The notes under the pieces are model-generated. The model searched no databases. It was not told the DNA's origin and saw nothing but the letters and a program-made list of their open reading frames with translations. 27,030 bases of DNA from an uncultured Collinsella sp. (lineage in GTDB: Bacteria > Actinomycetota > Coriobacteriia > Coriobacteriales > Coriobacteriaceae): contig CABSMX010000017.1 in NCBI GenBank assembly GCA_902478945.1, positions 1-27,030 of the forward strand. The letters run 5' to 3'. Made by a program: the position numbers and the translations under genes. The stretch's first letter is position 1, and each line of letters starts with the position of its first letter. Of this stretch, positions 14,759-23,010 are shown piece after piece.

Positions 14759-15205
14759 CTAAAAGAATGAACGCATGGTCTCCAAAACCTGCTCGGGCGT
14801 ATCGCATGCGCTGAGCTTGGCAACGCAGTCTTCGTCCTCAAACATCTGCGAAAGCTCCGCCAAGCAGCCAAGATGAGCCTTGGGGTCGGGTGCGCAAATA
14901 CCCACGAGCACGTGAACCGGATCGAAATCCTCGTGTCCAAACGCAACGGCAGGGTCAAGCGTGACGATACAGATTCCCGCTTCACTCACATTGCCATCTG
15001 CCTGGGCGTGGGGCATGGCGATGCCCTCTTCCAAGACCATATAGGGGCCGAATTTGTGAACCGATGAAATCATGGCGTCAACATAGCTCTGGTCGCATTT
15101 GCCAGCGTCTACGAGCAATTTACCGCATGCCCTGATCGCTTCCTCCCAGTCGGAGGCCTCGACGTGGCAGGCAACAAGCTCGGGTTTAAGAAGATCGGTC
15201 AGCAT
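14759..15205 (-). CDS. PTS IIA component, mannitol/fructose/Ula (UlaC-like) type
   Basis: A 148-residue cytosolic phosphocarrier of the PTS EIIA-2 superfamily. The phosphorylated histidine is His66 in EEGIAMPHAQADG, the textbook motif, and the following VTLDPAVAFGHEDFDPVHVL and LAELSQMFEDED stretches are typical of the fold. It would accept phosphate from HPr and pass it to the IIB cysteine. Start ATG 15205 lies 9 nt after the aldolase stop, and the ribosome-binding bases (GAGGAG, GGGGA) overlap the end of that gene, indicating translational coupling. A separate PTS-Ntr regulatory IIA is an alternative, but the operon context argues for transport. Its size is close to UlaC (about 154 residues). 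Confidence 0.9.
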   Translation of the reverse strand: MLTDLLKPELVACHVEASDWEEAIRACGKLLVDAGKCDQSYVDAMISSVHKFGPYMVLEEGIAMPHAQADGNVSEAGICIVTLDPAVAFGHEDFDPVHVLVGICAPDPKAHLGCLAELSQMFEDEDCVAKLSACDTPEQVLETMRSFF

Positions 15206-15214
15206 GCTCGTCCC

Positions 15215-15925
15215 CTACTCCTCGGGCAAGATATGAAAACCAAGCGCCTGAACGTCGCGGGCAAAGCCCTTGACCGTATCAAGCGAGTACTCAAGCAAAT
15301 CTTTCCCGAAATTCTTGCGCTTGGCAAGAATGGCATTGGGGACCGTAATGATCTGGCATCCAACGGACTCCGCCTGGAAGATATTGAGGACCTCGCGCGT
15401 AGACGCCCAGAGAACCTCGGCAGCAGGCTTAACGGCAGCCTTCTTTACGGACTCCGCCATGAGGGGCAGCGGATCGACGCCGGTATCGGCAATGCGACCG
15501 GCAAAGATGGACAGAATAGAGGGGGTCTCGGCAGAAACGGCATCGACGAACTCGTCGACCTGCTCGGGCGTGAAGATAGTGGTGACGTTCACCTTGATGC
15601 CGTCGGCAGAAAGGCGCTTGACCAGCGCGGCAGTGGACTCGCCCTTGGTGTTGAGCGCCGGAATCTTAACGTAGACGTTGTCTGCCCAGGTTGCAATCTC
15701 GCGAGCCTCGGCCTCCATACCAGCCTCGTCATCAGCGAAAACCTCAAAAGAAACCGAGACATCGGTAATGTGCTCAAGAACCGTCTTGGCAAAAGCGCGG
15801 TAGTCGGTCACGCCGCCGGCCTTCATAAGGGAAGGATTGGTCGTGAAGCCCTGAACGTTGCCATTGTCATGCATGTCAAGCATGCCCTCGAGGTTAGCGC
15901 CGTCGGCAAACACCTTGATCGCCAT
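15215..15925 (-). CDS. Transaldolase/fructose-6-phosphate aldolase-like enzyme
   Basis: A 236-residue class I aldolase of the small transaldolase family. FADGANLEGM near the N-terminus carries the catalytic Asp, followed by GFTTNPSLM (about 26-34). VYVKIPALN has the Schiff-base lysine (Lys87), then IKVNVTTIFTPEQVDE and ILSIFAGRIADTGVDP. FSA enzymes split fructose 6-phosphate into dihydroxyacetone and glyceraldehyde 3-phosphate, and transaldolases move the dihydroxyacetone unit; the sequence does not decide between them or a related sugar phosphate. Start ATG 15925 has GAAAGGA 7 nt upstream; the in-frame ATG at 15982 lies in the promoter region. It is the first gene of the PTS operon, so it probably processes the imported phosphosugar. 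Divergent deoR is the likely repressor. Confidence 0.88.
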   Translation of the reverse strand: MAIKVFADGANLEGMLDMHDNGNVQGFTTNPSLMKAGGVTDYRAFAKTVLEHITDVSVSFEVFADDEAGMEAEAREIATWADNVYVKIPALNTKGESTAALVKRLSADGIKVNVTTIFTPEQVDEFVDAVSAETPSILSIFAGRIADTGVDPLPLMAESVKKAAVKPAAEVLWASTREVLNIFQAESVGCQIITVPNAILAKRKNFGKDLLEYSLDTVKGFARDVQALGFHILPEE

Positions 15926-16273
15926 GTTCGGTCCTTTCTCATCTAACGCTATTGCTATCGAAAGCCTTCTTCTTTGTTTCAAAAGCTTTTCGGTTTTCTT
16001 TTATAAACCATTTCAAAAGCTATCGAAAGCTCAATTGTCAACTTTCCGTGAACGGTCGAATATCGGGTGTGAACGTGCTTCTTTTTGGCGGCGCCTTCAG
16101 AATGAGACTCTTTATAGCCCGTCTACGTGCGAACTATCTGCTACGCATGCATTTGGGACATGCCATTCCGTTCATTCGATTCATTCGAATTTGCCTTGTT
16201 CTTTTCATATCGATACGTTATATTTCGATTACGAAAGGCGCATCTTTTGCCTTTTGTTCAAAAGGAGCGGTAT
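15926..16273. promoter_or_regulatory. Divergent control region of the PTS operon and deoR
   Basis: 348 bp without a gene. GCTATCGAAAGC occurs twice (15954-15965 and 16019-16030), and TTTCAAAAGC twice (15977-15986 and 16011-16020), the latter directly fused to the second GCTATCGAAAGC. A palindrome TTTCGATTACGAAA is at 16223-16236 and a TTCATTCGA tandem near 16170-16188. On the minus strand TATAAA lies near 16000-16005 and TTGACA at 16042-16037, but they are not spaced as one promoter. DeoR-type repressors often bind such TTTCGAAA-like repeats, so these are candidate operators. Confidence 0.5.
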
Positions 16274-17065
16274 ATGGCATCTACTTCAGACCTTTCACCG
16301 GCCGAGCGTCAGCGATTTATCATGAATTGGCTGGCCGAAAAACCAAATATCTCGGTATCCGACATCGTTCGCCGTTTTTCGGTTTCGGAAGTCACCGCAC
16401 GACACGACCTCGTCTCGCTGGAATCCGAGGGCAAGCTGCGTCGCGTACGCGGCGGAGCGGTATCGCTTTCTCGCTCCAACGCAATCTCGTATCCCGAGGA
16501 GCGCATCAATGTCCAAGTCGAGGCCAAGGAGGCCATCGCCGCAACCGCAGCGACTCTTGTTGATGATGGCGATGTTCTGGTAATTGATATCGGCACCACA
16601 GGCTTTTACTTCGCTAAAGCCCTCATGGACAAGCATGAGATCACCATTATCACCGGCGATCTTGCAATCGCGAACTACGCCAGCTTCAATCTCCCCAATA
16701 CTTCGGTAGTGCTGCTGGGCGGCTCCGTGCGCAAGGGCCACCTCTATCTCGCGGGCGCACTAACGCTCGACTGCATGAGCAAACTACATGCCGACAAGGC
16801 GTTTGTCAGTGCCGACGGATTCCACCCCGACCACGGCTTTACCGTCGAGCACGACTTCTCGGCCATGATCAAGCATATGTACCTGGCCAACTCAAACCAG
16901 GGCTATATGATGGTTGACCAGGGAAAGTTCAACAAGACCAGTTTTTATCAATCCGCGCAAATCGATGACCTCGATGGCATCATCGTTGATGGAGACGACG
17001 AGGGCATCATGACGGCGGCGATCGAGAGCAGTCGCAGTCATCCCAAGCTCTATATTGCAAAATAG
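16274..17065 (+). CDS. DeoR family sugar-phosphate-responsive regulator
   Basis: A 263-residue repressor with an N-terminal DeoR helix-turn-helix (residues about 5-57; RFIMNWLAEKPNISVSDIVR, then VSEVTARHDLVSLESEGKLR) with the family hallmark RVRGGAV directly after. The C-terminal DeoRC domain is a sugar-isomerase-like fold, with DIGTTGFYFAKAL and the TVLL-type LLGGSVRKGHLYLAG segment, then KAFVSADGFHPDHGF. Such proteins release DNA on binding a phosphorylated intermediate. Start ATG 16274, with AAAGGAG 6 nt upstream. The gene is divergent from the aldolase-PTS operon across a repeat-rich region, so local control of that operon and of itself is the simplest reading. A terminator shared with the convergent HAD gene follows directly. 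Confidence 0.92.
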   Translation: MASTSDLSPAERQRFIMNWLAEKPNISVSDIVRRFSVSEVTARHDLVSLESEGKLRRVRGGAVSLSRSNAISYPEERINVQVEAKEAIAATAATLVDDGDVLVIDIGTTGFYFAKALMDKHEITIITGDLAIANYASFNLPNTSVVLLGGSVRKGHLYLAGALTLDCMSKLHADKAFVSADGFHPDHGFTVEHDFSAMIKHMYLANSNQGYMMVDQGKFNKTSFYQSAQIDDLDGIIVDGDDEGIMTAAIESSRSHPKLYIAK

Positions 17066-17068
17066 CTC

Positions 17069-17108
17069 AAATGGCCGGGTCGCCCCACTGCGGGCAACCC
17101 GGCCATTT
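17069..17108. terminator. Bidirectional terminator between deoR and the HAD gene
   Basis: AAATGGCCGGGT (17069-17080) pairs perfectly with ACCCGGCCATTT (17097-17108), with an inner GCCC/GGGC extending the stem. The convergent stops lie at 17065 and 17110, so one structure serves both genes. Confidence 0.85.
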
Positions 17109-17109
17109 A

Positions 17110-17937
17110 TTAGATCAACCCAAAGTGGCGCATGGCGGTGACGGTGCCGTCGTGTGCAACATCGTCGGTCACGTAGTCGGCGACCGCCTTGACCTCGGAC
17201 ATGGCGTTGCCCATGGCGACAGCCGTCTCGACCGCAGCGAGCATGCCCAGGTCGTTGCCCGAATCGCCAAAGCCAAAGGTGCGCGCATTTCCCTCGCGGC
17301 CCAGATACGCCAGCGCTCGCGCCACGCCCACGCCCTTGTCGATGCCCTTGGGGCTCAGCTCGCGATTCTGACCACCGGTGTTGCAGGCCTCAAAATAGCG
17401 ATCGATAAAGCCGTCATCGTTGGCTACGCGAGCCAAACTGGGCACATTGAGGCATACCTTGCCCACGCGCAGACGGCCGTCGACGCGCATTTCCTCGGTG
17501 CTGTGCACCACAAAAGTGCCGATCAGAGACGACTGCTCAACACCCGCGGGTTCCAGGGCAAAAGTAGCCACGTTGGTCTCGAAAAAGGCCTCAATCCCTG
17601 CCGCGGCCATACGGCGTGCGAGCTCCGCGATAACGTCCTCGTCAAAGCAGTCCTCATGCACCACGCGTCCCTCGATCTCGAGCGTCGCTCCCGCCATGGC
17701 GACGACACCCGCAGGCTCCAAAGCGCGCAGGCCATCGGCAATTAGCCACAGGGGACGACCCGTGCAGATAAATGCCTGGTGACCCGCATTGCGCAGACGA
17801 CCAAATGCATCGACAACGGCCTTCGACGGGTGGACCGCATTGAAGTCCTTATCGGTCATATCGTCGGGATCGAACGACGTCAGCGTGCCGTCTACATCAA
17901 AAAAGAGCACAGCGGATTCGGGGCACGCATCAATCAT
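17110..17937 (-). CDS. Cof-type HAD superfamily phosphatase
   Basis: A 275-residue haloacid-dehalogenase-type hydrolase. Motif I is FFDVDGTLTSFD (nucleophile Asp14, Asp16), motif II ICTGRP, motif III the lysine in LSPKGIDKGVG and motif IV FGFGDSGNDLGML. The large middle segment is a type-C2 cap, as in Cof/YbiV/YidA enzymes, which dephosphorylate sugar phosphates, FMN or PLP with broad specificity. The C-terminal AVAMGNAMSEVKAVADYVTDD is typical of the group. Start ATG 17937 has GAAAGGA 6 nt upstream; an in-frame ATG at 17973 lacks this. It is divergent from the RlmKL gene and convergent with deoR. A functional link with the PTS operon is possible but not shown. Confidence 0.92.
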   Translation of the reverse strand: MIDACPESAVLFFDVDGTLTSFDPDDMTDKDFNAVHPSKAVVDAFGRLRNAGHQAFICTGRPLWLIADGLRALEPAGVVAMAGATLEIEGRVVHEDCFDEDVIAELARRMAAAGIEAFFETNVATFALEPAGVEQSSLIGTFVVHSTEEMRVDGRLRVGKVCLNVPSLARVANDDGFIDRYFEACNTGGQNRELSPKGIDKGVGVARALAYLGREGNARTFGFGDSGNDLGMLAAVETAVAMGNAMSEVKAVADYVTDDVAHDGTVTAMRHFGLI

Positions 17938-17979
17938 ATGGGTTCCTTTCGAGGATAAGGGCAAACGAAGCATCCATCA

Positions 17980-17985
17980 TATAAT
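17980..17985 (+). promoter_or_regulatory. Probable -10 box for the rlmKL-like gene
   Basis: A perfect TATAAT at 17980-17985 lies 28 nt before the ATG, giving a leader of about 20 nt that includes AGAGAGG. No good -35 hexamer is seen at 17 bp spacing (AAGGGC). Confidence 0.45.
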
Positions 17986-18012
17986 GGAGCGACGCAACCA
18001 GAGAGGTCACCC

Positions 18013-20553
18013 ATGGAATTTTACGCAAGCTGCCCCGAGGGCTTTGAGTCCGCACTCGCCGATGAGCTTAAACGCCTCGGGCTTTCGCATGTTCGCCGGC
18101 TGAAGGGCCGCGCTACATTTGAGGGCGAGCTCGAGCAAGGCTACCGAGCATGCCTGTGGTCGCGCCTGGCGAGCCGCGTGTTCGTGGTGCTCGGGCGCTT
18201 TGAGGCGCAGGATGCCGATGAACTGTACGATAGCGTTTACGACATCGCCTGGGAGAGCATCGTCCGCCCCGGCGCCACCATCGCCATCACCGCCCGCGGC
18301 GTGACCGAGCAGCTGCGCAACACGCGCTTCTCGGCCCTGCGCGCCAAGGACGCGCTGTGCGACCGCCTGGCCGAGACCACGGGCCGTCGCGCCGACGTCG
18401 ATGCCGCCGACCCCGATGTTCACCTACTGCTTTCGCTGCGCCAGCGCCGCGCGAGCATAAGCCTGGACCTTTCGGGCGACCCGCTGTTCAAGCGCCTGCC
18501 GCCCGCGGCGACCCGTGCCGGCGAGGGCGCGCACGTGTTGCGCCCCGACTACGCCGCCCTGGTGCTGGCGCAGGTCGGCTGGACCGCACTGTGCGAGCGC
18601 GAGCTGACGGCCGACGATTACGAGAACGAAGCCCTGCCTACGCTGGTCGACGCCTCGTGCGCCGGCGGCGGTCTGCTGCTGGAAGCCGTGAACATTCTGA
18701 CTGACCGCGCCCCGGGTTTTGTACGCGAGCACTGGGGTTTTGAGGGCTGGCAGCTGCATGATGCCGCCCTGTGGGAGCAGCTGCTTGCCGAGGCGCGCGA
18801 GCGCGAGGCGGCAGCGCGCGAGCGGCAGGCGCGCATCGTGGCCGTAGACATCGACCCCGCCGCCCGCAAGACTGCCGAGCGCATGGTCAAGTGTGCCGGC
18901 TACAAGCGTTTTGTCGACTTTTGCGCCGCCAAGTCCGCCACCGTACTGGACCACGCGGGCGCCGTCGCCGGTGCCGCCGTGGTCGCAGATACCACCGAGA
19001 CCCCGCTTTCGCTCATGCACGACGCCATGACGCTGGTCGGCGAGCTGCGCCGCGCGCCCGAGCTTACCGCCGCGCCGGTCGCCGCGCTCACCCGCGATGG
19101 CCTTATGGCCCGCGCGCTCCATGCCGAGCCTGCGCGCTCCATCGCCGTCATGCCCAATAACGAGGAGGCGGCTCTTGAGGTTTGGCCCTCGCTCGACCAC
19201 GCCGCCGCGGCATTCGAAGCTGCGACCAGTGCAAACGCCGAGAAACAGACCGCGGACGCCGTGGACGAAGCCGCCAACACCCCCATGCCCGAACCTGCCG
19301 CCACGCTCGACCTGGGCGACGGCAAGCCGCTGCCCGTGCTCATCCCGGAGTCCGAGCAGTTCGCCAACCGCCTGCGCAAGAACGCCCGCCTGCGTCGCAA
19401 GTGGGCAAATCGCGAGGGTGTGAGCTGCTACCGCGTCTACGATGCTGACCTGCCCGACTACTCCGCCGCCATCGACCTGTACGATGGCTGCCCGCAGACG
19501 CCGGGCCGCTGGCTCGTCATCGCCGAATACGCCGCGCCCAAGACCATCGACCCCGCGCTGGCCCAGGCCCGTATGCTCGACATCTTGGCCATCGCGCCGC
19601 GCATCCTAGATGTTCCCGCCGAGCATGTGCACGCCAAGGCCCGCATGCGTTCGCGCGGCGGCTCGCAGTACGGCAAGCAGGGAGCCGGCAAGGGCGGATC
19701 GGGCGAACGCGCCAACATCGCGCGCCGTCGCCTGCCGCTCATCGAAGAGGGCGGACTCACCTTTGCCGTCAACTTTGACGACTACCTGGATGTGGGCATC
19801 TTCCTGGACCACCGCGTCACCCGCAACCTGGTGCGCGAGCACGCCAAGCAGGCGCGCCGCTTCCTCAACCTGTTCGCCTACACCGGCACCGCCACCTGCT
19901 ATGCGGCAGACGGCGGCGTCGAGGAAACTGTGACGGTCGACCTTTCCAACACTTACCTGGATTGGGCCGAGCGCAACATGCGACAGAACGGCTTTGTGGG
20001 GCCGCAGCATCACTTTGTGCGCGACGACGTGCTCGCCTGGATTCGCGACCAGCGCCAGACGCGCAACCGCTGGGACCTGATCTTTGTCGACCCGCCCACG
20101 TTCTCGAACTCGTCCAAGATGGGCCGCCGCACTTGGGATGTCCAGCGCGACCATGTTGAGCTTTTGGCCGGCGTATCTCGCCTGCTCGCACAGGGCGGCC
20201 ATGCCATCTTTAGCTGCAACCTGCGCGGCTTCCGCCCCGAGACGCGCAAGCTCGCACGCGCGGGCGTCGTGTTGGAGGACATTACGGCGCAGACCATCCC
20301 CGAGGATTTCGCGCGCAACCAGAAGGTGCATCATTGCTATATCGTGCGCCGCCTACCCATCGAGGACGCCATGGCAGAGGTCGGCTTTAGCGCCGAGGAA
20401 ATTGCCGAACGCGTCGAGGAGCTGCGCAACCCCGAGGCCCGCAAGCCCCGTGCAGCAGCGCCCACGCACGCGCAGGCCGGCAACGGCAAACCCTCCCCCG
20501 CTGGCAAGCCCAAAAAGAAGAAGTTCTACGCCAGCAAGCCCAAGGACAAATAG
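18013..20553 (+). CDS. rlmKL: RlmKL-like fused 23S rRNA methyltransferase with degenerate RlmL half
   Basis: An 846-residue fusion. Residues 1-155 form the THUMP and N-terminal RlmL region. Residues 175-395 align with the RlmL methyltransferase (which makes m2G2445), 445-780 with RlmK (m7G2069), followed by a Lys/Ala-rich tail from about 805. The RlmK half is intact: FLNLFAYTGTATCYA (618-632) for SAM and FVDPPTFSNSSKM (691-703) as catalytic loop. In the RlmL half the SAM motif expected as DPMCGSGT reads DASCAGGG (213-220), and the NPPY catalytic motif is replaced by ADTTETPL (325-332), so guanine-N2 methylation is doubtful. The protein is about 140 residues longer than E. coli RlmKL (702), partly from an Ala-rich linker at about 395-440. 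ATG 18013 follows AGAGAGG. A single gene, ended by a long hairpin. Confidence 0.9.
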   Translation: MEFYASCPEGFESALADELKRLGLSHVRRLKGRATFEGELEQGYRACLWSRLASRVFVVLGRFEAQDADELYDSVYDIAWESIVRPGATIAITARGVTEQLRNTRFSALRAKDALCDRLAETTGRRADVDAADPDVHLLLSLRQRRASISLDLSGDPLFKRLPPAATRAGEGAHVLRPDYAALVLAQVGWTALCERELTADDYENEALPTLVDASCAGGGLLLEAVNILTDRAPGFVREHWGFEGWQLHDAALWEQLLAEAREREAAARERQARIVAVDIDPAARKTAERMVKCAGYKRFVDFCAAKSATVLDHAGAVAGAAVVADTTETPLSLMHDAMTLVGELRRAPELTAAPVAALTRDGLMARALHAEPARSIAVMPNNEEAALEVWPSLDHAAAAFEAATSANAEKQTADAVDEAANTPMPEPAATLDLGDGKPLPVLIPESEQFANRLRKNARLRRKWANREGVSCYRVYDADLPDYSAAIDLYDGCPQTPGRWLVIAEYAAPKTIDPALAQARMLDILAIAPRILDVPAEHVHAKARMRSRGGSQYGKQGAGKGGSGERANIARRRLPLIEEGGLTFAVNFDDYLDVGIFLDHRVTRNLVREHAKQARRFLNLFAYTGTATCYAADGGVEETVTVDLSNTYLDWAERNMRQNGFVGPQHHFVRDDVLAWIRDQRQTRNRWDLIFVDPPTFSNSSKMGRRTWDVQRDHVELLAGVSRLLAQGGHAIFSCNLRGFRPETRKLARAGVVLEDITAQTIPEDFARNQKVHHCYIVRRLPIEDAMAEVGFSAEEIAERVEELRNPEARKPRAAAPTHAQAGNGKPSPAGKPKKKKFYASKPKDK

Positions 20554-20557
20554 ACAA

Positions 20558-20623
20558 AGTTGCGGTGGAATAGTTCCTAAAAAGCCTGGTAAAGGCCCAA
20601 ACAGGAACTATTTCACCGCAACT
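20558..20623. terminator. Long stem-loop between convergent rlmKL and kdpE
   Basis: Arms at 20558-20578 (AGTTGCGGTGGAATAGTTCC...) and 20603-20623 pair over 21 bp with one mismatch, around a 24-nt loop that itself contains GCC/GGC. It begins 5 nt after the rlmKL stop; kdpE stops at 20648. There is no T-run directly after either arm, so it is either a bidirectional non-canonical terminator or one of the long-armed palindromic elements of this genome. Confidence 0.6.
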
Positions 20624-20647
20624 CATATTGGGATGGTGGTTGGCGAT

Positions 20648-21361
20648 CTAGCCTTGGGTGACCAATCGGTAACCGATACCCACATGCGTCTGGATATAGC
20701 GCGGATGCGCGGGGTCGGACTCGATCTTCTTGCGCAGCGTGCCCATAAAGACACGCAGGCTCGCCAGGTCGCTCTTGGTTGCCGTACCCCAAATCTCGTG
20801 CAGGATAAACTGGTGCGTCAGCACCTTGTCGGCGTTATGCGCCAGCAGGCACAGGAGTTTGTACTCGATCGGCGTCAGATGCAGCTCCTCGCCATCCATC
20901 GTGGCGATGCCGGCATCAAAGTCGATATGCAGCTCACCGGTATCGAACGAGCCCTCGGAGGCAACGCCGCCCGTTTGCGCATACGAAAGGCGCCTGAGCG
21001 TCGTGCGAATGCGCGCGAGCAGCTCCTCGACCGAAAACGGCTTGGTCAGGTAATCGTCGGCGCCAGCATCGAGCGCACGAATCTTGTCCGCATCCTCGCT
21101 GCGCGCCGAGACCACAATGATCGGCATGCCCGACCATGCGCGCACCGACTCCACCACCTTGACGCCGTCCATATCGGGCAGGCCCAGATCGAGCAGCACG
21201 ATGCTCGGCGCCTGCGATGAGGCGGCGGCGATAGCGGCATGGGCGGTCTCCACAGCCATATGGCGCAACCCGTGCGCCTCGAGCGCAGCAACGATAAGGT
21301 TGCGAACAGCTGGGTCGTCCTCAACGACCAAGATGAGCGGTTTTACGGCAGAGTTCGACAC
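20648..21361 (-). CDS. kdpE: KdpE-like response regulator (OmpR family)
   Basis: A 237-residue response regulator. The receiver domain has the acidic pocket VVEDD near the N-terminus, phospho-acceptor Asp58 in LLDLGLPDMDG and Lys107 in YLTKPFSVEE. The C-terminal winged helix (about 140-235) reads LTPIEYKLLCLLAHNADKVL, LRVFMGTLRKKIE and YIQTHVGIGYRL, the KdpE pattern. Start is GTG 21361, 4 nt after the kdpD stop, with AAGGAG inside the kdpD end; the in-frame sequence above it is kdpD DNA in another frame. It should be phosphorylated by the adjacent kinase and activate potassium-related genes. The usual target, kdpFABC, is not in the window, and kup is upstream in the same orientation. Confidence 0.92.
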   Translation of the reverse strand: MSNSAVKPLILVVEDDPAVRNLIVAALEAHGLRHMAVETAHAAIAAASSQAPSIVLLDLGLPDMDGVKVVESVRAWSGMPIIVVSARSEDADKIRALDAGADDYLTKPFSVEELLARIRTTLRRLSYAQTGGVASEGSFDTGELHIDFDAGIATMDGEELHLTPIEYKLLCLLAHNADKVLTHQFILHEIWGTATKSDLASLRVFMGTLRKKIESDPAHPRYIQTHVGIGYRLVTQG

Positions 21362-21365
21362 AGCG

Positions 21366-22991
21366 CTACTCCTTATCAAACGAAACGTCGGCGGCGGGAA
21401 GTTCAATCGTAAAGACCGAACCGTGCGGTTCCGCCGCGGCAACCTCTATGCTACCGCCATGCGCCAACGCAATGGAACGGCAGAGCGAAAGACCCAGGCC
21501 CACGCTGCGGTGGCTGTCGGCAAGACCGTGGTTGGCGGTATAGAACGACTCAAAGATCCGCTCGCGGTCCTCGGGTGCGATGCCCGGACCATCATCGGCC
21601 ACCGAGCACGCCACGCGTCCATCGTCGACGCTAATCGAGATCACGATATGCGAGCCTGCGGGCGTATAGGTGATGGCGTTGTTCACCAGATTGACCACCA
21701 GCTGCACCATCAGGCGCGCATCGACGTTGACGAGCGCCGGCTCATCGCACGCCACCACCTTAAGGTCGTGCTCGCGCACGGCAGGGTTCACGTGGCGCAG
21801 CGCCTCCTCGACGATATCGTCCATGAGCTCGAGCGTGGTCGACAGGCGCATACCGCCGCCCTCGAGCTTGGTGATGGCGAGCAGGTTCTCGACGGTGGCG
21901 TTGAGCCATTGCGCATCCGAGCGAATGGACAGAAGCATGCCGCGGCGCGTCTGGCTATCGAGCACGGCGGTGCCGGTCGAGCCCTGGTCGAGCAGCACAT
22001 CGGCATTGCCCGAAATACTGGTGAGCGGCGTGCGCAGGTCGTGCGAGATGGAGCGCAGCAGGTTGGCGCGCAGCTGCTCGTTTTTGGCGAGCACCGCCGC
22101 CTCCTCGCGGGCCTCCATGGCGCGGGCGCGATCGAGTGCCAGCTCACCTTCGCTCACGATGGCATCGGCAAGTGTCCGCTCCTCGTGCGTCAGCACGTCG
22201 GGCTCGGCAACGATAGCCAGCACGCCCACCACCGAGGCGGGGTCGCCCGAGCGCACGAAGCCGTCGCCCGTGCGAACCGTCAGGTAGATGCCATAAAACG
22301 CCGAGCCACCATAGGTGGCATCGAGCGGCGTTCCCACATAGGCGGACGCCGAGAGCCGCGGCGGCATCTGCGGCGCCAGTTCATGCACCGGCGCGGCATC
22401 GCCCACGGCCGTGTATGTCGCACGCGGCAGCAGGTCATCGCCCTCGGCATCGGCGCTGTACCACACGACCGGGCAGCCCGAAAGACGCGCCAGCTGCGTG
22501 GCCATGGCGTGCACAATCTGCTGCTGATCGGCGCACCGCTGCAGCATGCGGTTGGTCTCGAGCACCATATGCGTGCGACGGTCGCTGGCGGCAGCCTGCG
22601 CCAAGGCCCGGCGCAGGGCCAACGCAATCGAGCTCGACACAAGCGAGACCACGAACATGATGAAGAACATGCCGGGATAGACGCGGTCGATAAGCGACAG
22701 CGAGTAGCGCGGGTCGACAAACAAGAAGTTGTAGAGCGCCACGGCGGCAGCCGAGCTCAGCAAGCAATACAGGCGACTCCAGGTAAAGAATGCGCACAGC
22801 TGAACGGCGAACACATAGACGATCATGATGCTCGGCGCGAGACCCGGATGGTCGAGCAGCGCGCCCACAATCGTCGCCGCGACCAGCAGCCCCACCGATA
22901 CGCAGGCGTCATACAGAGGAGTGCGGCGCGTCAGCGTTGTGCGCCGCCACCAAAAGCTATCGGCAATATCGCCGTCCGTACGGACGTCCAT
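21366..22991 (-). CDS. kdpD: KdpD-like sensor histidine kinase lacking N-terminal KdpD/Usp region
   Basis: A 541-residue kinase against about 890 for E. coli KdpD. It starts almost directly with the four-helix DUF4118 membrane domain (about 27-128), then a GAF-like region (about 140-290), HisKA with LLRSISHDLRTPLTSISGNA (His317) and HATPase_c (N-box NLVNNAITYTP about 434-444, G1 DDGPGIAPED 466-475, G2 VGLGLSLC 497-504). The N-terminal KdpD and Usp domains, which bind c-di-AMP or inhibitory ligands in full-length proteins, are absent. ATG 22991 has GAGAGGGGCGG upstream, and a terminator-like hairpin sits just before that, so the short form is a real gene start rather than a break. It probably senses potassium or turgor at the membrane and feeds KdpE. 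Confidence 0.9.
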   Translation of the reverse strand: MDVRTDGDIADSFWWRRTTLTRRTPLYDACVSVGLLVAATIVGALLDHPGLAPSIMIVYVFAVQLCAFFTWSRLYCLLSSAAAVALYNFLFVDPRYSLSLIDRVYPGMFFIMFVVSLVSSSIALALRRALAQAAASDRRTHMVLETNRMLQRCADQQQIVHAMATQLARLSGCPVVWYSADAEGDDLLPRATYTAVGDAAPVHELAPQMPPRLSASAYVGTPLDATYGGSAFYGIYLTVRTGDGFVRSGDPASVVGVLAIVAEPDVLTHEERTLADAIVSEGELALDRARAMEAREEAAVLAKNEQLRANLLRSISHDLRTPLTSISGNADVLLDQGSTGTAVLDSQTRRGMLLSIRSDAQWLNATVENLLAITKLEGGGMRLSTTLELMDDIVEEALRHVNPAVREHDLKVVACDEPALVNVDARLMVQLVVNLVNNAITYTPAGSHIVISISVDDGRVACSVADDGPGIAPEDRERIFESFYTANHGLADSHRSVGLGLSLCRSIALAHGGSIEVAAAEPHGSVFTIELPAADVSFDKE

Positions 22992-23010
22992 CAGCGTTCC
23001 GCCCCTCTCT

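Noticed and set aside
12945..15205. Assignment as an L-ascorbate uptake operon (ulaABC)
   Set aside because: Family membership is clear, but the catabolic genes are missing and an FSA-like aldolase is present, so the ula symbols would overstate the substrate.
20558..20623. A third copy of the covarying palindrome family
   Set aside because: The arms pair well, but the CCGCAGGTA core is absent and the interior is only 24 nt; kept as a separate hairpin/terminator.
21366..22991. KdpD as a pseudogene broken at its 5' end
   Set aside because: A good ribosome-binding site and the terminator just upstream fit a deliberate short gene, and no KdpD/Usp coding remnant is found to the right.
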